Assembly: GCA_045654885.1 (NCBI GenBank)
Contig: JAZOOF010000019.1
Location: 1-20,807, forward strand
DNA length: 20,807 nt
Source: HGM04593 sp045654885
GTDB lineage: Bacteria > Bacteroidota > Bacteroidia > Bacteroidales > Bacteroidaceae
Reading direction: 5' to 3'
Part shown: positions 1 to 6,869 of the stretch, piece after piece
Numbering within the stretch: position 1 is the stretch's first letter
How the letters are laid out: each line of letters begins with the position of its first letter
The notes under the pieces: model-generated
The model's input: only the letters and a program-made list of their open reading frames with translations
Told to the model about the DNA's origin: nothing
Databases searched by the model: none
Translations under genes and position numbers: made by a program

Positions 1-17
1 GAACATGCCATAAGAAG

Positions 18-50
18 ATTGTGGGGTGGCTCAACGAGCCAACCCACAAT
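18..50 (+). terminator. Hairpin terminator at the left edge
   Basis: A 15-bp inverted repeat (18-32 with 36-50, one mismatch, loop AAC) is followed on the plus strand by TGTTTATTAT. It would end a rightward transcript that starts left of the window. On the minus strand the bases after the stem (CTTCTTAT) are a poorer U-tract, but it could also end a leftward transcript from the 592-599 promoter-like site. Confidence 0.55.
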
Positions 51-213
51 TGTTTATTATACCTTGCTAAAGTTTTTTAGAATATGGACAAATTAATGAC
101 TCACCTGCAAAAGTTGGGGGAAGGTTTAGGATTACTTCCCGGTCGCATTGTATTCTACTGCAGTCCTCAACCTTAATTATTCACTTCTATTTTTTCTCAA
201 GTCTTTCTTTCAT

Positions 214-236
214 CTACTTTCGTCGCGCGAAAGTAG
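214..236. repeat. Perfect 9-bp inverted repeat (CTACTTTCG/CGAAAGTAG)
   Basis: Arms at 214-222 and 228-236 flank a 5-base loop TCGCG. There is no U-tract on either side, so it is not a typical intrinsic terminator. It is the most regular hairpin of the gene-free region and could be part of a repeated intergenic element. Confidence 0.5.
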
Positions 237-591
237 CAAAGCGCCCGGCACCGGCAAAATCAGTCATAACAGCCTTCTGCTCGCGAGTCGCAAGCGACAT
301 CCCTCGGCCGGCTGAGCGCTGGAGCGCACTCCTTTGGGGAGCTAAAGCTCCCGTCGTCGCAAACATTGCTCACTCGCAATGGTGCCGCAAACAGCTGTTC
401 GTTCAAGCATCGGGGACAAAACAACTCGCTTCTCACGCAATAACAGCATCGCGTATATGCACCGCTCAAACAAATTTTGTCCTGTTTCCTCTGCTTGCCC
501 GGCTGTTCGCTGTGATTTTGATGGTGCCGGTTTTAAAATATTACCATTGTACGCACTATAATGCATAGGATACGTCAATGAATCTTCTTCG

Positions 592-599
592 CAAAGGTA
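592..599 (-). promoter_or_regulatory. Promoter-like -7 element, leftward
   Basis: The minus strand reads TACCTTTG followed by C, a perfect match to the Bacteroidetes -7 consensus TAnnTTTG. No good -33 TTTG is found about 19-20 bases upstream (the nearest is TTTC at 616-619). If active, it would transcribe leftward through the hairpin-rich region toward the hairpin at 18-50. Confidence 0.35.
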
Positions 600-780
600 A
601 TTCGTCGCTGAAAGTGAAATTTACATGTTTGTAAGCGGAAGCAATTTCAAGGAATTTTAAATGGTTGTTAATTTAATACATCAATAAGCTATATCACAAA
701 CTTAAAGAAAACGGAATTATCCACATTATTTTTTGCGACTGAGCCAATATAAACCGAAAAAACCTCACAGCGGCACATAT

Positions 781-822
781 AAATAACCGAGGTATCAACG
801 TTTGTTGATACCTCGGTTATTT
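781..822 (-). terminator. Terminator of the exbB-exbD operon
   Basis: A perfect 19-bp inverted repeat (781-799 with 804-822) with a 4-base loop begins 18 bases after the stop codon of the last exbD gene. Both arms end in an AT-rich run (ATAACC.../...GGTTATTT), and T-rich sequence follows on the minus strand. It is the natural 3' end of the leftward operon. Confidence 0.85.
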
Positions 823-840
823 ATCAAGGATAGCGATAGA

Positions 841-1317
841 TTATCTGCCACCGTTTGTCTTCTCCTCGTTAGCCGAGTAGAAAATCTGCAATGCATATGC
901 CTTACGCAACTGCATCTTAACGTCAGACAGAAGACCCATATCGATATTGTTGTCTACCTTAAGAGCCACTTTCATTTTAGCAGCCTTAGAACCCAAGCGC
1001 TCTTTCTCCTCTACGATATATGCCTTGAGGTTGTTCACCTCGCGGCGTGAAAGCTGGCGGTCATTGAGCTGAATGCCGGCCTCCTGGCTCTCCTTGTTGT
1101 TCATAGGAGTACCAATATAGATATTTGTAATCGCAGATTTGCGCTCCAACTTCGTCAATTCAGTTCCCTTTGGCAACTCCACCTGTACCTTCACCTCCTG
1201 CTCACGCATAGAAGTTACAATCATAAAGAAGAACAGGATAGAGAAAATCAAGTCGGGCAATGACGAGGTATTCAATTCAGGCATTTCAGCCTTTCCTTTG
1301 TCGCTAAATTTACTCAT
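841..1317 (-). CDS. ExbD/TolR family biopolymer transport protein (second copy)
   Basis: ExbD/TolR proteins form the stator of proton-driven inner-membrane motors with ExbB/TolQ and pass energy to outer-membrane processes through TonB- or Tol-like partners. The 158-aa protein has a short cytoplasmic N-terminus, one transmembrane helix at about 22-38 starting with the conserved membrane aspartate (D22, motif PDLIFSILFFFMIVTS), and a periplasmic domain from about 40. Length is normal for ExbD. It is the last gene of the operon: its start lies 3 bases after the stop of the other exbD gene, and a strong terminator follows. TonB and Tol versions cannot be told apart from sequence alone. No tonB or tolA gene is in the window. 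Confidence 0.92.
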   Translation of the reverse strand: MSKFSDKGKAEMPELNTSSLPDLIFSILFFFMIVTSMREQEVKVQVELPKGTELTKLERKSAITNIYIGTPMNNKESQEAGIQLNDRQLSRREVNNLKAYIVEEKERLGSKAAKMKVALKVDNNIDMGLLSDVKMQLRKAYALQIFYSANEEKTNGGR

Positions 1318-1320
1318 AGT

Positions 1321-2007
1321 TTACTTTCTCTTACCAATTTCAATAGGCTGAGCCTCGGAAATCATATTCACATAACGGCGACGGCACAATTCAAGTTCGT
1401 CGGCTGTAAGTTCCTTTTCAGGGTTCTGAACACCATAGACCTCCTTTGCAAACTCCTCACGCAAATCGTTGTATGCGCTGTAGAGCACCTCCTGAACCTT
1501 AAAGTACACCTCGTACTTTGTAGAACGGTCGGTCTGCAAGGTGATAACGTGCTGATTGTTTCTCACAATGTTGCTCACACCATTAGGATAGTGCAACTCG
1601 AGACCTGCATCGTTAATGTATGTGATGGTATCCATCTTTTTCTTTGGCTCGGGATAGTTGTCATTAATCTTACCGCCGGGAGTGTTGGCCGTGATAAAAT
1701 CCTTGGCCAAGTCACGCAATTCCTCGAGCTCGTCGACCTTGAGCATCAAAGGTCTTTCACCCTCTCTCAGTTTACCTGGAGTAACCATTATCTCGTTGTC
1801 CATGTTCACATACACCTTCAAAAGGTTGCGCTCATGAATCTCAGGCTCATCCTGCTGTTGTTCCTCAGGAGGATTCGGAAGCATTACCTGCAAACCGAAG
1901 TTTGAGTTCATTGATGTCACGACCAAGAAAAAGATGAGCAAGATGAACGAGATATCGGCCGTTGAGCTGGCATTGATTCCCGGAACTTTTCTATTACTTT
2001 TTCCCAT
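1321..2007 (-). CDS. ExbD/TolR family protein with enlarged periplasmic domain
   Basis: This 228-aa protein starts like a normal ExbD: basic N-terminus, then one transmembrane helix at about 18-33 led by the conserved aspartate (D18, motif ADISFILLIFFLVVTS). The periplasmic part is much longer than the usual 140-150 aa total. It contains a Gln/Glu-rich stretch (about 47-58) and extra sequence between about 80 and 150 before an ExbD-like C-terminal part (ITLQTDRSTKYEVYFKVQEVL, about 155-175). It lies 27 bases after the four-TM gene and 3 bases before the second exbD. Two different ExbD proteins in one operon could form a mixed stator dimer; that is inference. Confidence 0.88.
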   Translation of the reverse strand: MGKSNRKVPGINASSTADISFILLIFFLVVTSMNSNFGLQVMLPNPPEEQQQDEPEIHERNLLKVYVNMDNEIMVTPGKLREGERPLMLKVDELEELRDLAKDFITANTPGGKINDNYPEPKKKMDTITYINDAGLELHYPNGVSNIVRNNQHVITLQTDRSTKYEVYFKVQEVLYSAYNDLREEFAKEVYGVQNPEKELTADELELCRRRYVNMISEAQPIEIGKRK

Positions 2008-2034
2008 TATCTAACTCTGTTATAAAAGGGTTAA

Positions 2035-2478
2035 TCAAGAACGTATTTTCGAGATAACGAAGCTGCCGAGCATACACAATGTTGTGATACCAAGCAGTAC
2101 GTACTGCAAATACAACACGAAGTCAAGCTTTGATGGTGCCACAAAGAACACAATGAGTGTAACCACGGCAATCACAGCCAACTTAACAAGGCTCTTTCCA
2201 AAGCCCTTAGGATCATACATGAGATTTGCAACAGCCTGATATGTCTCAAAACCGGTAACAAGCAGCAGAGTAACCAATGTCATGATGTAACACAGATAAA
2301 TCAATGTGTCGGTATGAGCAGGATACGTAAGCACTGTAACCTCGTTTGTAGCATCAGATGTCTGCTCCAGTGTCATTGGATCGCCCACGAGGAAGAACAT
2401 CGCAAGCACGACCAACACAGCTGCAATCAGAGCGTATGATACGTATTTTGAGATATTTGAATATTTTTCAGCTTTCAT
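2035..2478 (-). CDS. Four-TM membrane protein of unknown function in exbBD operon
   Basis: The 147-aa product has four hydrophobic segments at about 12-32, 58-77, 96-114 and 120-143. A polar extracytoplasmic-type loop (33-56, TLEQTSDATNEVT) separates the first two, and a basic loop (90-95) precedes the third. I recognise no catalytic motif and no similarity to ExbB or ExbD. It sits between exbB (23-base gap) and the first exbD (27-base gap) and is surely co-transcribed, so it is probably an accessory part of this ExbBD motor. I believe a comparable gene occurs at this place in related Bacteroidales, but cannot verify it here. Function is unknown. Confidence 0.85.
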   Translation of the reverse strand: MKAEKYSNISKYVSYALIAAVLVVLAMFFLVGDPMTLEQTSDATNEVTVLTYPAHTDTLIYLCYIMTLVTLLLVTGFETYQAVANLMYDPKGFGKSLVKLAVIAVVTLIVFFVAPSKLDFVLYLQYVLLGITTLCMLGSFVISKIRS

Positions 2479-2501
2479 AATTAAATTTTATTTAGCTGTT
2501 A

Positions 2502-3356
2502 TTACTTCTTGAGATTGTACTTTGTGAGCAAGTCGAGCAAAGTGATTGAAGAATCCTCCATGTCTGCAACGATAGACTCAATCTTGGTGAGGATGAAGTT
2601 GTAGAATACCTGGAGAACAAGAGCTACGATAATACCATAGATAGTTGTGATAAGAGCGACCTTCATACCACCGGCAACGATAGTTGGAGAGATATCACCC
2701 TCGCGCTGGATTGTATCGAACGCCATAACCATACCGATCACAGTACCCAAGAATCCGAGTGATGGAGCCATCGCGATGAACAATGTAATCCATGAGCAGC
2801 CCTTCTCAAGCATTGAAGACTGGAGGCTACCGTAAGATACAACTGAACGCTCTACTGTGTCGAGACCCTCGTCGATGCGGAGAAGACCCTGATAGCAGAT
2901 TGAAGCAACAGGACCAGCAGTGTTGCTGCAGATAGCCTTGGCAGCCTCAACATCACCCTTTGAAAGAGCATCAGCAATAGCACCCATAAGTTTCTTTGCA
3001 TTTACCTTTGCAAGGCTAAGGTAGATGATACGCTCGATACAGAAAGCAAGACCGATAACCAACGCGATTGATACAAGAGCCATGAACTCAGGACCACCCT
3101 CGATGAACTTTGTCTTCAAACCTTTGTGTACACCTGCAATACCACCCTCTTCTACTACAGCCTCCTCAACAGCGGGAGCCTCTTCTGCAGCTTCCTCTAC
3201 TGCGGGAGCCTCTGCAGGAACTGAATCACTTGGAATAGAATCGCTGATAGCGGTAACTGCATCCTCTGATGTAGCTACAGGAGCTGCCTCCTGAGCATAA
3301 ACCTGGGCTGTAGCGAACAAGCCCAACATTGCAACGATTGCAAAAAGCTTTTTCAT
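2502..3356 (-). CDS. MotA/TolQ/ExbB proton channel family protein
   Basis: ExbB/TolQ is the multi-pass channel of proton-driven motors that work with ExbD/TolR. In this 284-aa protein a signal-peptide-like N-terminus (1-21, ending VYAQ) is followed by an Ala/Glu/Pro-rich stretch (about 23-70, repeated APAVEEA units). Transmembrane segments lie at about 91-113, 188-213 and 229-255. The ExbB signature is clear: APSLGFLGTVIGMVMAF (197-213) and VALITTIYGIIVAL (233-246). Helical cytoplasmic sequence lies between (about 115-185). It is the first gene of the operon with the four-TM protein and two ExbD proteins. No good TAnnTTTG promoter is seen in the 52 bases separating it from the upstream tRNA-Ser gene, so read-through is possible. 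Confidence 0.93.
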   Translation of the reverse strand: MKKLFAIVAMLGLFATAQVYAQEAAPVATSEDAVTAISDSIPSDSVPAEAPAVEEAAEEAPAVEEAVVEEGGIAGVHKGLKTKFIEGGPEFMALVSIALVIGLAFCIERIIYLSLAKVNAKKLMGAIADALSKGDVEAAKAICSNTAGPVASICYQGLLRIDEGLDTVERSVVSYGSLQSSMLEKGCSWITLFIAMAPSLGFLGTVIGMVMAFDTIQREGDISPTIVAGGMKVALITTIYGIIVALVLQVFYNFILTKIESIVADMEDSSITLLDLLTKYNLKK

Positions 3357-3408
3357 TTTGTGTAAATTTTAGATTAATATTTTTATTAGTTAATTCATTC
3401 AAACATTG

Positions 3409-3496
3409 CGGAAAGAGGGGGATTCGAACCCCCGATACGCTTTTGGCGTATACACGCTTTCCAGGCGTGCCTCTTCAACCACTCGAGCATCTTTCC
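3409..3496 (-). tRNA. tRNA-Ser (GGA anticodon)
   Basis: On the minus strand an 88-nt tRNA folds fully. The acceptor stem is GGAAAGA (3496-3490) with TCTTTCC (3416-3410), with discriminator G at 3409. The anticodon arm CACGC-CTGGAAA-GCGTG gives anticodon GGA. A long variable arm ATACGC-CAAAA-GCGTAT is typical of serine tRNAs, and the T arm is GGGGG-TTCGAAT-CCCCC. CCA is not encoded. It reads UCC/UCU serine codons. It lies 52 bases upstream of exbB on the same strand. Confidence 0.97.
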
Positions 3497-3524
3497 CTGA
3501 GCACAGTCTGTATCTATTCGGGTT

Positions 3525-3532
3525 GCAAGTTA
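3525..3532 (-). promoter_or_regulatory. Possible promoter for tRNA-Ser
   Basis: The minus strand reads TAACTTGC about 29 bases upstream of the tRNA 5' end. It is close to the -7 consensus TAnnTTTG but one T short. ATTGC lies further upstream. Weak evidence; chosen because it is the only near match upstream of the tRNA. Confidence 0.25.
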
Positions 3533-3713
3533 CAACTTTTTTTGCAATACAACACTTTATTTCACGGCAAAAGTAGTTTTTTTTTTCGAATCAGTAAACA
3601 AATATTAAAAAATCATTGGTACAAAGAGTAAAAAATAACAATTATAAGATTTTTTAACATTATCAAAGAACAAGAGATATAAAAAAGGTGGGGCGCGTTT
3701 ATAAAATATTCCA

Positions 3714-3721
3714 TATTTTTG
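3714..3721 (+). promoter_or_regulatory. Promoter -7 element for the lpxK operon
   Basis: TATTTTTG followed by C matches the Bacteroidetes -7 consensus TAnnTTTG and sits 29 bases before the lpxK ATG, giving a short 5' leader. A clear -33 TTTG is not present; GCGTTTA lies in the right area. Confidence 0.5.
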
Positions 3722-3750
3722 CATAAAGCTACAGGCTACAGAACACGCGA

Positions 3751-4809
3751 ATGGCGAAAAGAGACCTTTTACGAACATTGGCAGATGCCTTGAACCCATA
3801 CTCATGGGTCATGGCGGCAAGAAACCGTGCTTTTGATACAGGAGTGCTCAAGAGCCGGGAGTTCGACGTGCCCACCATATGCGTAGGCAACATAACGGTT
3901 GGCGGCACCGGCAAGACACCACATATTGAATATATTGCAAGGTTGTTGAAAACAAGCTATGCAATTGCCGTGCTGAGCCGCGGTTACGGCCGCAAGAGCA
4001 AGGGCTACATAAAGGCGAACATGGACACCACAATGGAGCAGATTGGTGACGAGCCGTTCCAGATAAAAGAGAAGTTCGCCGACATCGATGTCGCCGTTTG
4101 CGAAAAGCGCACTGAGGGCATTGACAGGCTGGTTACCGAAAATAAGACACTGCAAGCCGTGCTGCTGGACGATGCATTCCAGCACCGACACGTAAAAGCA
4201 GGACTGAACATACTGCTCATAGACAGCAACCGCCCGGTGTGGCGCGACTGCGTAATGCCGTTCGGCCGCTTGCGCGAGAGCATAGGCGCCATTGGGCGTG
4301 CCGACATTGTTATATTCACAAAATGCAAGGGGGTGACAGCCGAACAAAAGAGGGCATACCGCAGTTATATCAAAGAGATAAAGGATATACCTGTATATTT
4401 TACCACAATACGCTACGGCAAGCCCTACCCGCTGTTCAACAGTGCCAACACAGCAATGCCACAGGAGAGCCGCGTGCTGCTTGTCACCGGCATAGCCAAC
4501 CCTCAACCACTGAAGGCAGAGATTGAGGAGCGTGGAGCAAAAGTGGAGTTCATGCAATATGCCGACCATCACAACTTCACCGATGCCGACTTTGACGACA
4601 TTGTCAAGCAGTTCCGGAATGGAGGGTACACAATGATTGTAACCACAGAGAAGGACGCAACAAGAATGAAGCCGCACGAAGAGACTCTAAGGAGTATCCG
4701 TGACAGCATATACGTAATGCCAATTGAGGTAGAATTCCTGGATGGAGAAGAGAAATTGTTTAACGATAATATATACAACTATGTTACAGAAAATTCAAGA
4801 GACAGCTGA
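3751..4809 (+). CDS. lpxK: Tetraacyldisaccharide 4'-kinase LpxK
   Basis: LpxK phosphorylates the 4' position of the lipid A disaccharide precursor to give lipid IVA, an inner-membrane step of lipopolysaccharide synthesis. The 352-aa protein (usual length about 330-360) begins with a hydrophobic/amphipathic segment and carries the LpxK P-loop GNITVGGTGKTP at 46-57. LSRGYGRKSKGY (about 74-85) and DDAFQHRHV (about 139-147) are further family motifs, and VTTEKDATR in the C-terminal part also fits. The start is supported by the promoter-like element 29 bases upstream. Its last 29 bases overlap the start of punA, so the two are translationally linked. It is the first gene of a plus-strand operon. 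Confidence 0.96.
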   Translation: MAKRDLLRTLADALNPYSWVMAARNRAFDTGVLKSREFDVPTICVGNITVGGTGKTPHIEYIARLLKTSYAIAVLSRGYGRKSKGYIKANMDTTMEQIGDEPFQIKEKFADIDVAVCEKRTEGIDRLVTENKTLQAVLLDDAFQHRHVKAGLNILLIDSNRPVWRDCVMPFGRLRESIGAIGRADIVIFTKCKGVTAEQKRAYRSYIKEIKDIPVYFTTIRYGKPYPLFNSANTAMPQESRVLLVTGIANPQPLKAEIEERGAKVEFMQYADHHNFTDADFDDIVKQFRNGGYTMIVTTEKDATRMKPHEETLRSIRDSIYVMPIEVEFLDGEEKLFNDNIYNYVTENSRDS

Positions 4810-5590
4810 ATTCCTTAGAGGAAAGATGACAACAGCCCCCGAGACCGCAATCATCCTTGGTACCGGCCTTGGCAGCCTTGTAAACGAGATAACCGACAAA
4901 TACGAGATTGAGTACAAGGATATTCCTAACTTCCCGCTCTCAACAGTTGAAGGTCACTCGGGCAAGCTCATCTTCGGTAAATTGGGCAACAAGGAGATTA
5001 TGGCAATGCAGGGACGCTTCCACTTCTACGAGGGCTACTCAATGAAAGAGGTTACTTTCCCTGTACGAGTTATGCGTGAGTTGGGCATCAAGACCCTCTT
5101 TGTATCCAATGCTGCAGGCGGCATGAACCCCGACTTCCTTATCGGCGACCTCATGATTATCAATGACCACATCAACTTCTTCCCCGAGCACCCGCTGCGC
5201 GGCAAGAATATCCCTTATGGCGACCGTTTCCCCGACATGAGCGCAGCATATGACAAGGGTCTCATAGCCATGGCCAAGGAGATTGCAGCCGAGAAGGGCA
5301 TCCGTGTTGTTGAAGGTATTTACCTTGGCACACAGGGTCCTACATTCGAGACACCGGCCGAATACCGCATGTTCCACCGCATGGGCGGCGACGCTGTAGG
5401 CATGTCAACCGTACCCGAGGTTATTGTTGCACGTCACTGCGGCATCCGCGTGTTCGGCATATCGGTAATCACCGACCTTGGTGTGGAGGGCATTGTAGTT
5501 GAGTGCAGCCACGAGGAGGTGCAGAAGGCAGCCGACGAGGCACAGCCAAAGATGACAACAATTTTCCGCGAAATCGTTAACCGCGCATAA
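4781..5590 (+). CDS. punA: Purine nucleoside phosphorylase (trimeric, PNP family 2)
   Basis: PNP splits purine nucleosides with phosphate into base and ribose-1-phosphate in purine salvage. With the ATG at 4781 the protein has 269 aa, the normal length; an ATG at 4742 would add a 13-residue extension with no family match, so I reject it. Visible motifs are ILGTGLG (25-31), EGHSG (57-61), GRFHFYEG (78-85), SNAAGGMNP (109-117), GPTFETPAE (186-194, including the catalytic-site Glu190) and GDAVGMSTVPEVIVARH (203-219). Compared with human PNP, the purine-binding Asn243 position is Asp232 here (ISVITDLG), which could change base preference. It overlaps lpxK by 29 bases; thiL follows after 16 bases. 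Confidence 0.95.
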   Translation: MLQKIQETAEFLRGKMTTAPETAIILGTGLGSLVNEITDKYEIEYKDIPNFPLSTVEGHSGKLIFGKLGNKEIMAMQGRFHFYEGYSMKEVTFPVRVMRELGIKTLFVSNAAGGMNPDFLIGDLMIINDHINFFPEHPLRGKNIPYGDRFPDMSAAYDKGLIAMAKEIAAEKGIRVVEGIYLGTQGPTFETPAEYRMFHRMGGDAVGMSTVPEVIVARHCGIRVFGISVITDLGVEGIVVECSHEEVQKAADEAQPKMTTIFREIVNRA

Positions 5591-5606
5591 TAATAGAAAA
5601 AGAGAC

Positions 5607-6641
5607 ATGAACACGACAAAACGTACCGAGATATCATCACTTGGCGAGTTCGGCTTCGTTGAACGCCTCACAAAGGATATAAAACCGGTAAACAAAGAGA
5701 CCGTAGAAGGTATAGGCGACGATGCCGCGGTTCTGCAGTTCAGTGATGAAGAGGAGGTGCTCATCACCACCGACCTCTTCATGGAGGGTGTACATTTCGA
5801 CCTCACATACTTCCCGCTCGTACACCTTGGCTACAAGGTTGTGGTAGCGAACATTTCGGACATATATGCAATGAATGGCACTCCAAAGCAGATTACCGTT
5901 TCACTGGGCATCAGCCGCAAGTTCTGCATTGAGGATATCGAGGAGCTCTATTCAGGAATAAGACTCGCATGCGAGCGCTATGGCATTGACATTGTGGGCG
6001 GCGACACCACATCATCGCTCACAGGTCTTGCCATAAGCATTACTGCAACGGGTACAGCGCCCAAAGGGACAGCTGTTAAAAGAAGCACAGCTAAGGAGAC
6101 CGACCTCATCTGCGTTACCGGCAACCTTGGAGCAGCGTATATGGGCCTGCAGCTGCTCGAGCGCGAGAAGATTGCCACAGCCGGTAAGGACATACAGCCA
6201 GACTTTGCCGGCAAGGAGTACATTCTTGAGCGCCAGTTGAAACCCGAGGCACGCAAAGAGGTCATCGAGAAACTGCGCAGCGAGAACATCAAGCCCACCT
6301 CGATGATGGATATAAGCGACGGCCTTGCATCGGAGCTCATGCACATCTGCAAGCAGAGCGGTGTGGGTTGCCGCATATACGAGGAGCGCATCCCCATCGA
6401 CTACCAGACAGCCGTCATGGCCGAGGAACTGAACCTCAACGTCATCACCTGTGCGCTTGGCGGTGGCGAGGACTATGAGCTGCTGTTCACCGTGCCCATT
6501 GCCGACCACGAGAAGGTTGCAGCAATGAAGGACGTACGAGTAATCGGACACATTGTGAGCGACACTATGGGACTTGCCCTCATCACCCGCGACGGTGTGG
6601 AGATGCAGTTGCGAGCACAGGGCTGGACACCACAGGAATAA
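5607..6641 (+). CDS. thiL: Thiamine-monophosphate kinase ThiL
   Basis: ThiL phosphorylates thiamine monophosphate to thiamine diphosphate, the active cofactor, using ATP. At 344 aa it has the usual length. Family motifs are present: GEFGFVERL (13-21), EGIGDDAAVL (34-43, metal-binding Asp pair), TTDLFMEGVHFDL (54-66), VANISDIYAMNGTP (80-93), VGGDTTSS (130-137), MDISDGLASEL in the middle and GGGEDYELLF near the C-terminus. It follows punA after 16 bases and precedes the small membrane gene after 6 bases, so it is part of the lpxK operon. No TPP riboswitch is visible upstream, as expected for an internal gene. Confidence 0.96.
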   Translation: MNTTKRTEISSLGEFGFVERLTKDIKPVNKETVEGIGDDAAVLQFSDEEEVLITTDLFMEGVHFDLTYFPLVHLGYKVVVANISDIYAMNGTPKQITVSLGISRKFCIEDIEELYSGIRLACERYGIDIVGGDTTSSLTGLAISITATGTAPKGTAVKRSTAKETDLICVTGNLGAAYMGLQLLEREKIATAGKDIQPDFAGKEYILERQLKPEARKEVIEKLRSENIKPTSMMDISDGLASELMHICKQSGVGCRIYEERIPIDYQTAVMAEELNLNVITCALGGGEDYELLFTVPIADHEKVAAMKDVRVIGHIVSDTMGLALITRDGVEMQLRAQGWTPQE

Positions 6642-6647
6642 TGGCCT

Positions 6648-6869
6648 ATGATACTGCACAACGTTGTACAGGCCATATTCCTATTGACGGGAGCAATCTC
6701 ATTTCTATCGGCAGCCTTTGACTGGGAGTGGTTCTTCACCACCGACAATGCCCGGTTTGCCGTAAAGAAGTTCGGGCGCAAAGGAGCACGATGGATATAC
6801 GGAACAGTAGGAATGCTACTGATGGCAGCAGCAGTCTATTTCTACTTTCAGATAGAAAAAATCAAATGA
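6648..6869 (+). CDS. Small two-TM membrane protein, Imm17-like
   Basis: This 73-aa protein has two hydrophobic helices (about 5-24 and 49-69) separated by a conserved-looking polar linker, FDWEWFFTTDNARFAVKKFG (24-43) and GRKGAR (43-48). From memory it matches the small Bacteroidetes proteins annotated as immunity protein 17 (Imm17), a family named from polymorphic toxin loci. Here it is the last gene of the lpxK-punA-thiL operon, 6 bases after thiL, and no toxin is nearby. An immunity role is therefore doubtful and a general membrane role is equally possible. Its stop codon lies at the edge of the 50-bp terminator palindrome. Confidence 0.8.
   Translation: MILHNVVQAIFLLTGAISFLSAAFDWEWFFTTDNARFAVKKFGRKGARWIYGTVGMLLMAAAVYFYFQIEKIK

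Larger units (their letters stand above)
51..780. other. Gene-free region with many short hairpins
   Basis: I see no convincing coding gene in these 730 bases. Two overlapping leftward open frames of 78 codons (342-578) and 69 codons (260-469) have no recognisable domain and unnatural, Cys/Arg-rich composition. The middle part (about 220-520) is GC-richer than its flanks and packed with short inverted repeats: 214-222/228-236, 287-290/295-298, 337-343/346-352 and 365-369/376-380. 600-780 is AT-rich with no pattern I recognise. From memory, the segment around 205-240 resembles sequence often seen between Bacteroidales genes, so this may be a repeated noncoding element. That is a recollection, not a search result. 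Confidence 0.5.

Noticed and set aside
67..180. Minus-strand open frame of 37 codons ending in FAGESLICPYSKKL
   Set aside because: No start codon inside the frame and no recognised family; too short to call even as a gene fragment.
260..578. Two overlapping minus-strand frames (69 and 78 codons) in the left spacer
   Set aside because: Different frames over the same bases, odd Cys/Arg-rich composition, no domain and hairpins throughout. Kept only as part of the gene-free region.
3329..3631. 100-codon plus-strand frame containing RGIRTPDTLLAYTRFPGVPLQP
   Set aside because: It is the antisense of tRNA-Ser, a well-known source of false proteins; the frame has no other support.
3802..4677. 291-codon minus-strand frame
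   Set aside because: Lies entirely opposite lpxK, whose motifs are clear; the antisense product is rich in Cys/His with no domain.
4742..4780. Earlier ATG for punA
   Set aside because: It would add 13 residues without family similarity inside the lpxK frame; the ATG at 4781 gives the normal 269-aa length.
6012..6659. 215-codon minus-strand frame
   Set aside because: Antisense to thiL, which has all expected motifs.
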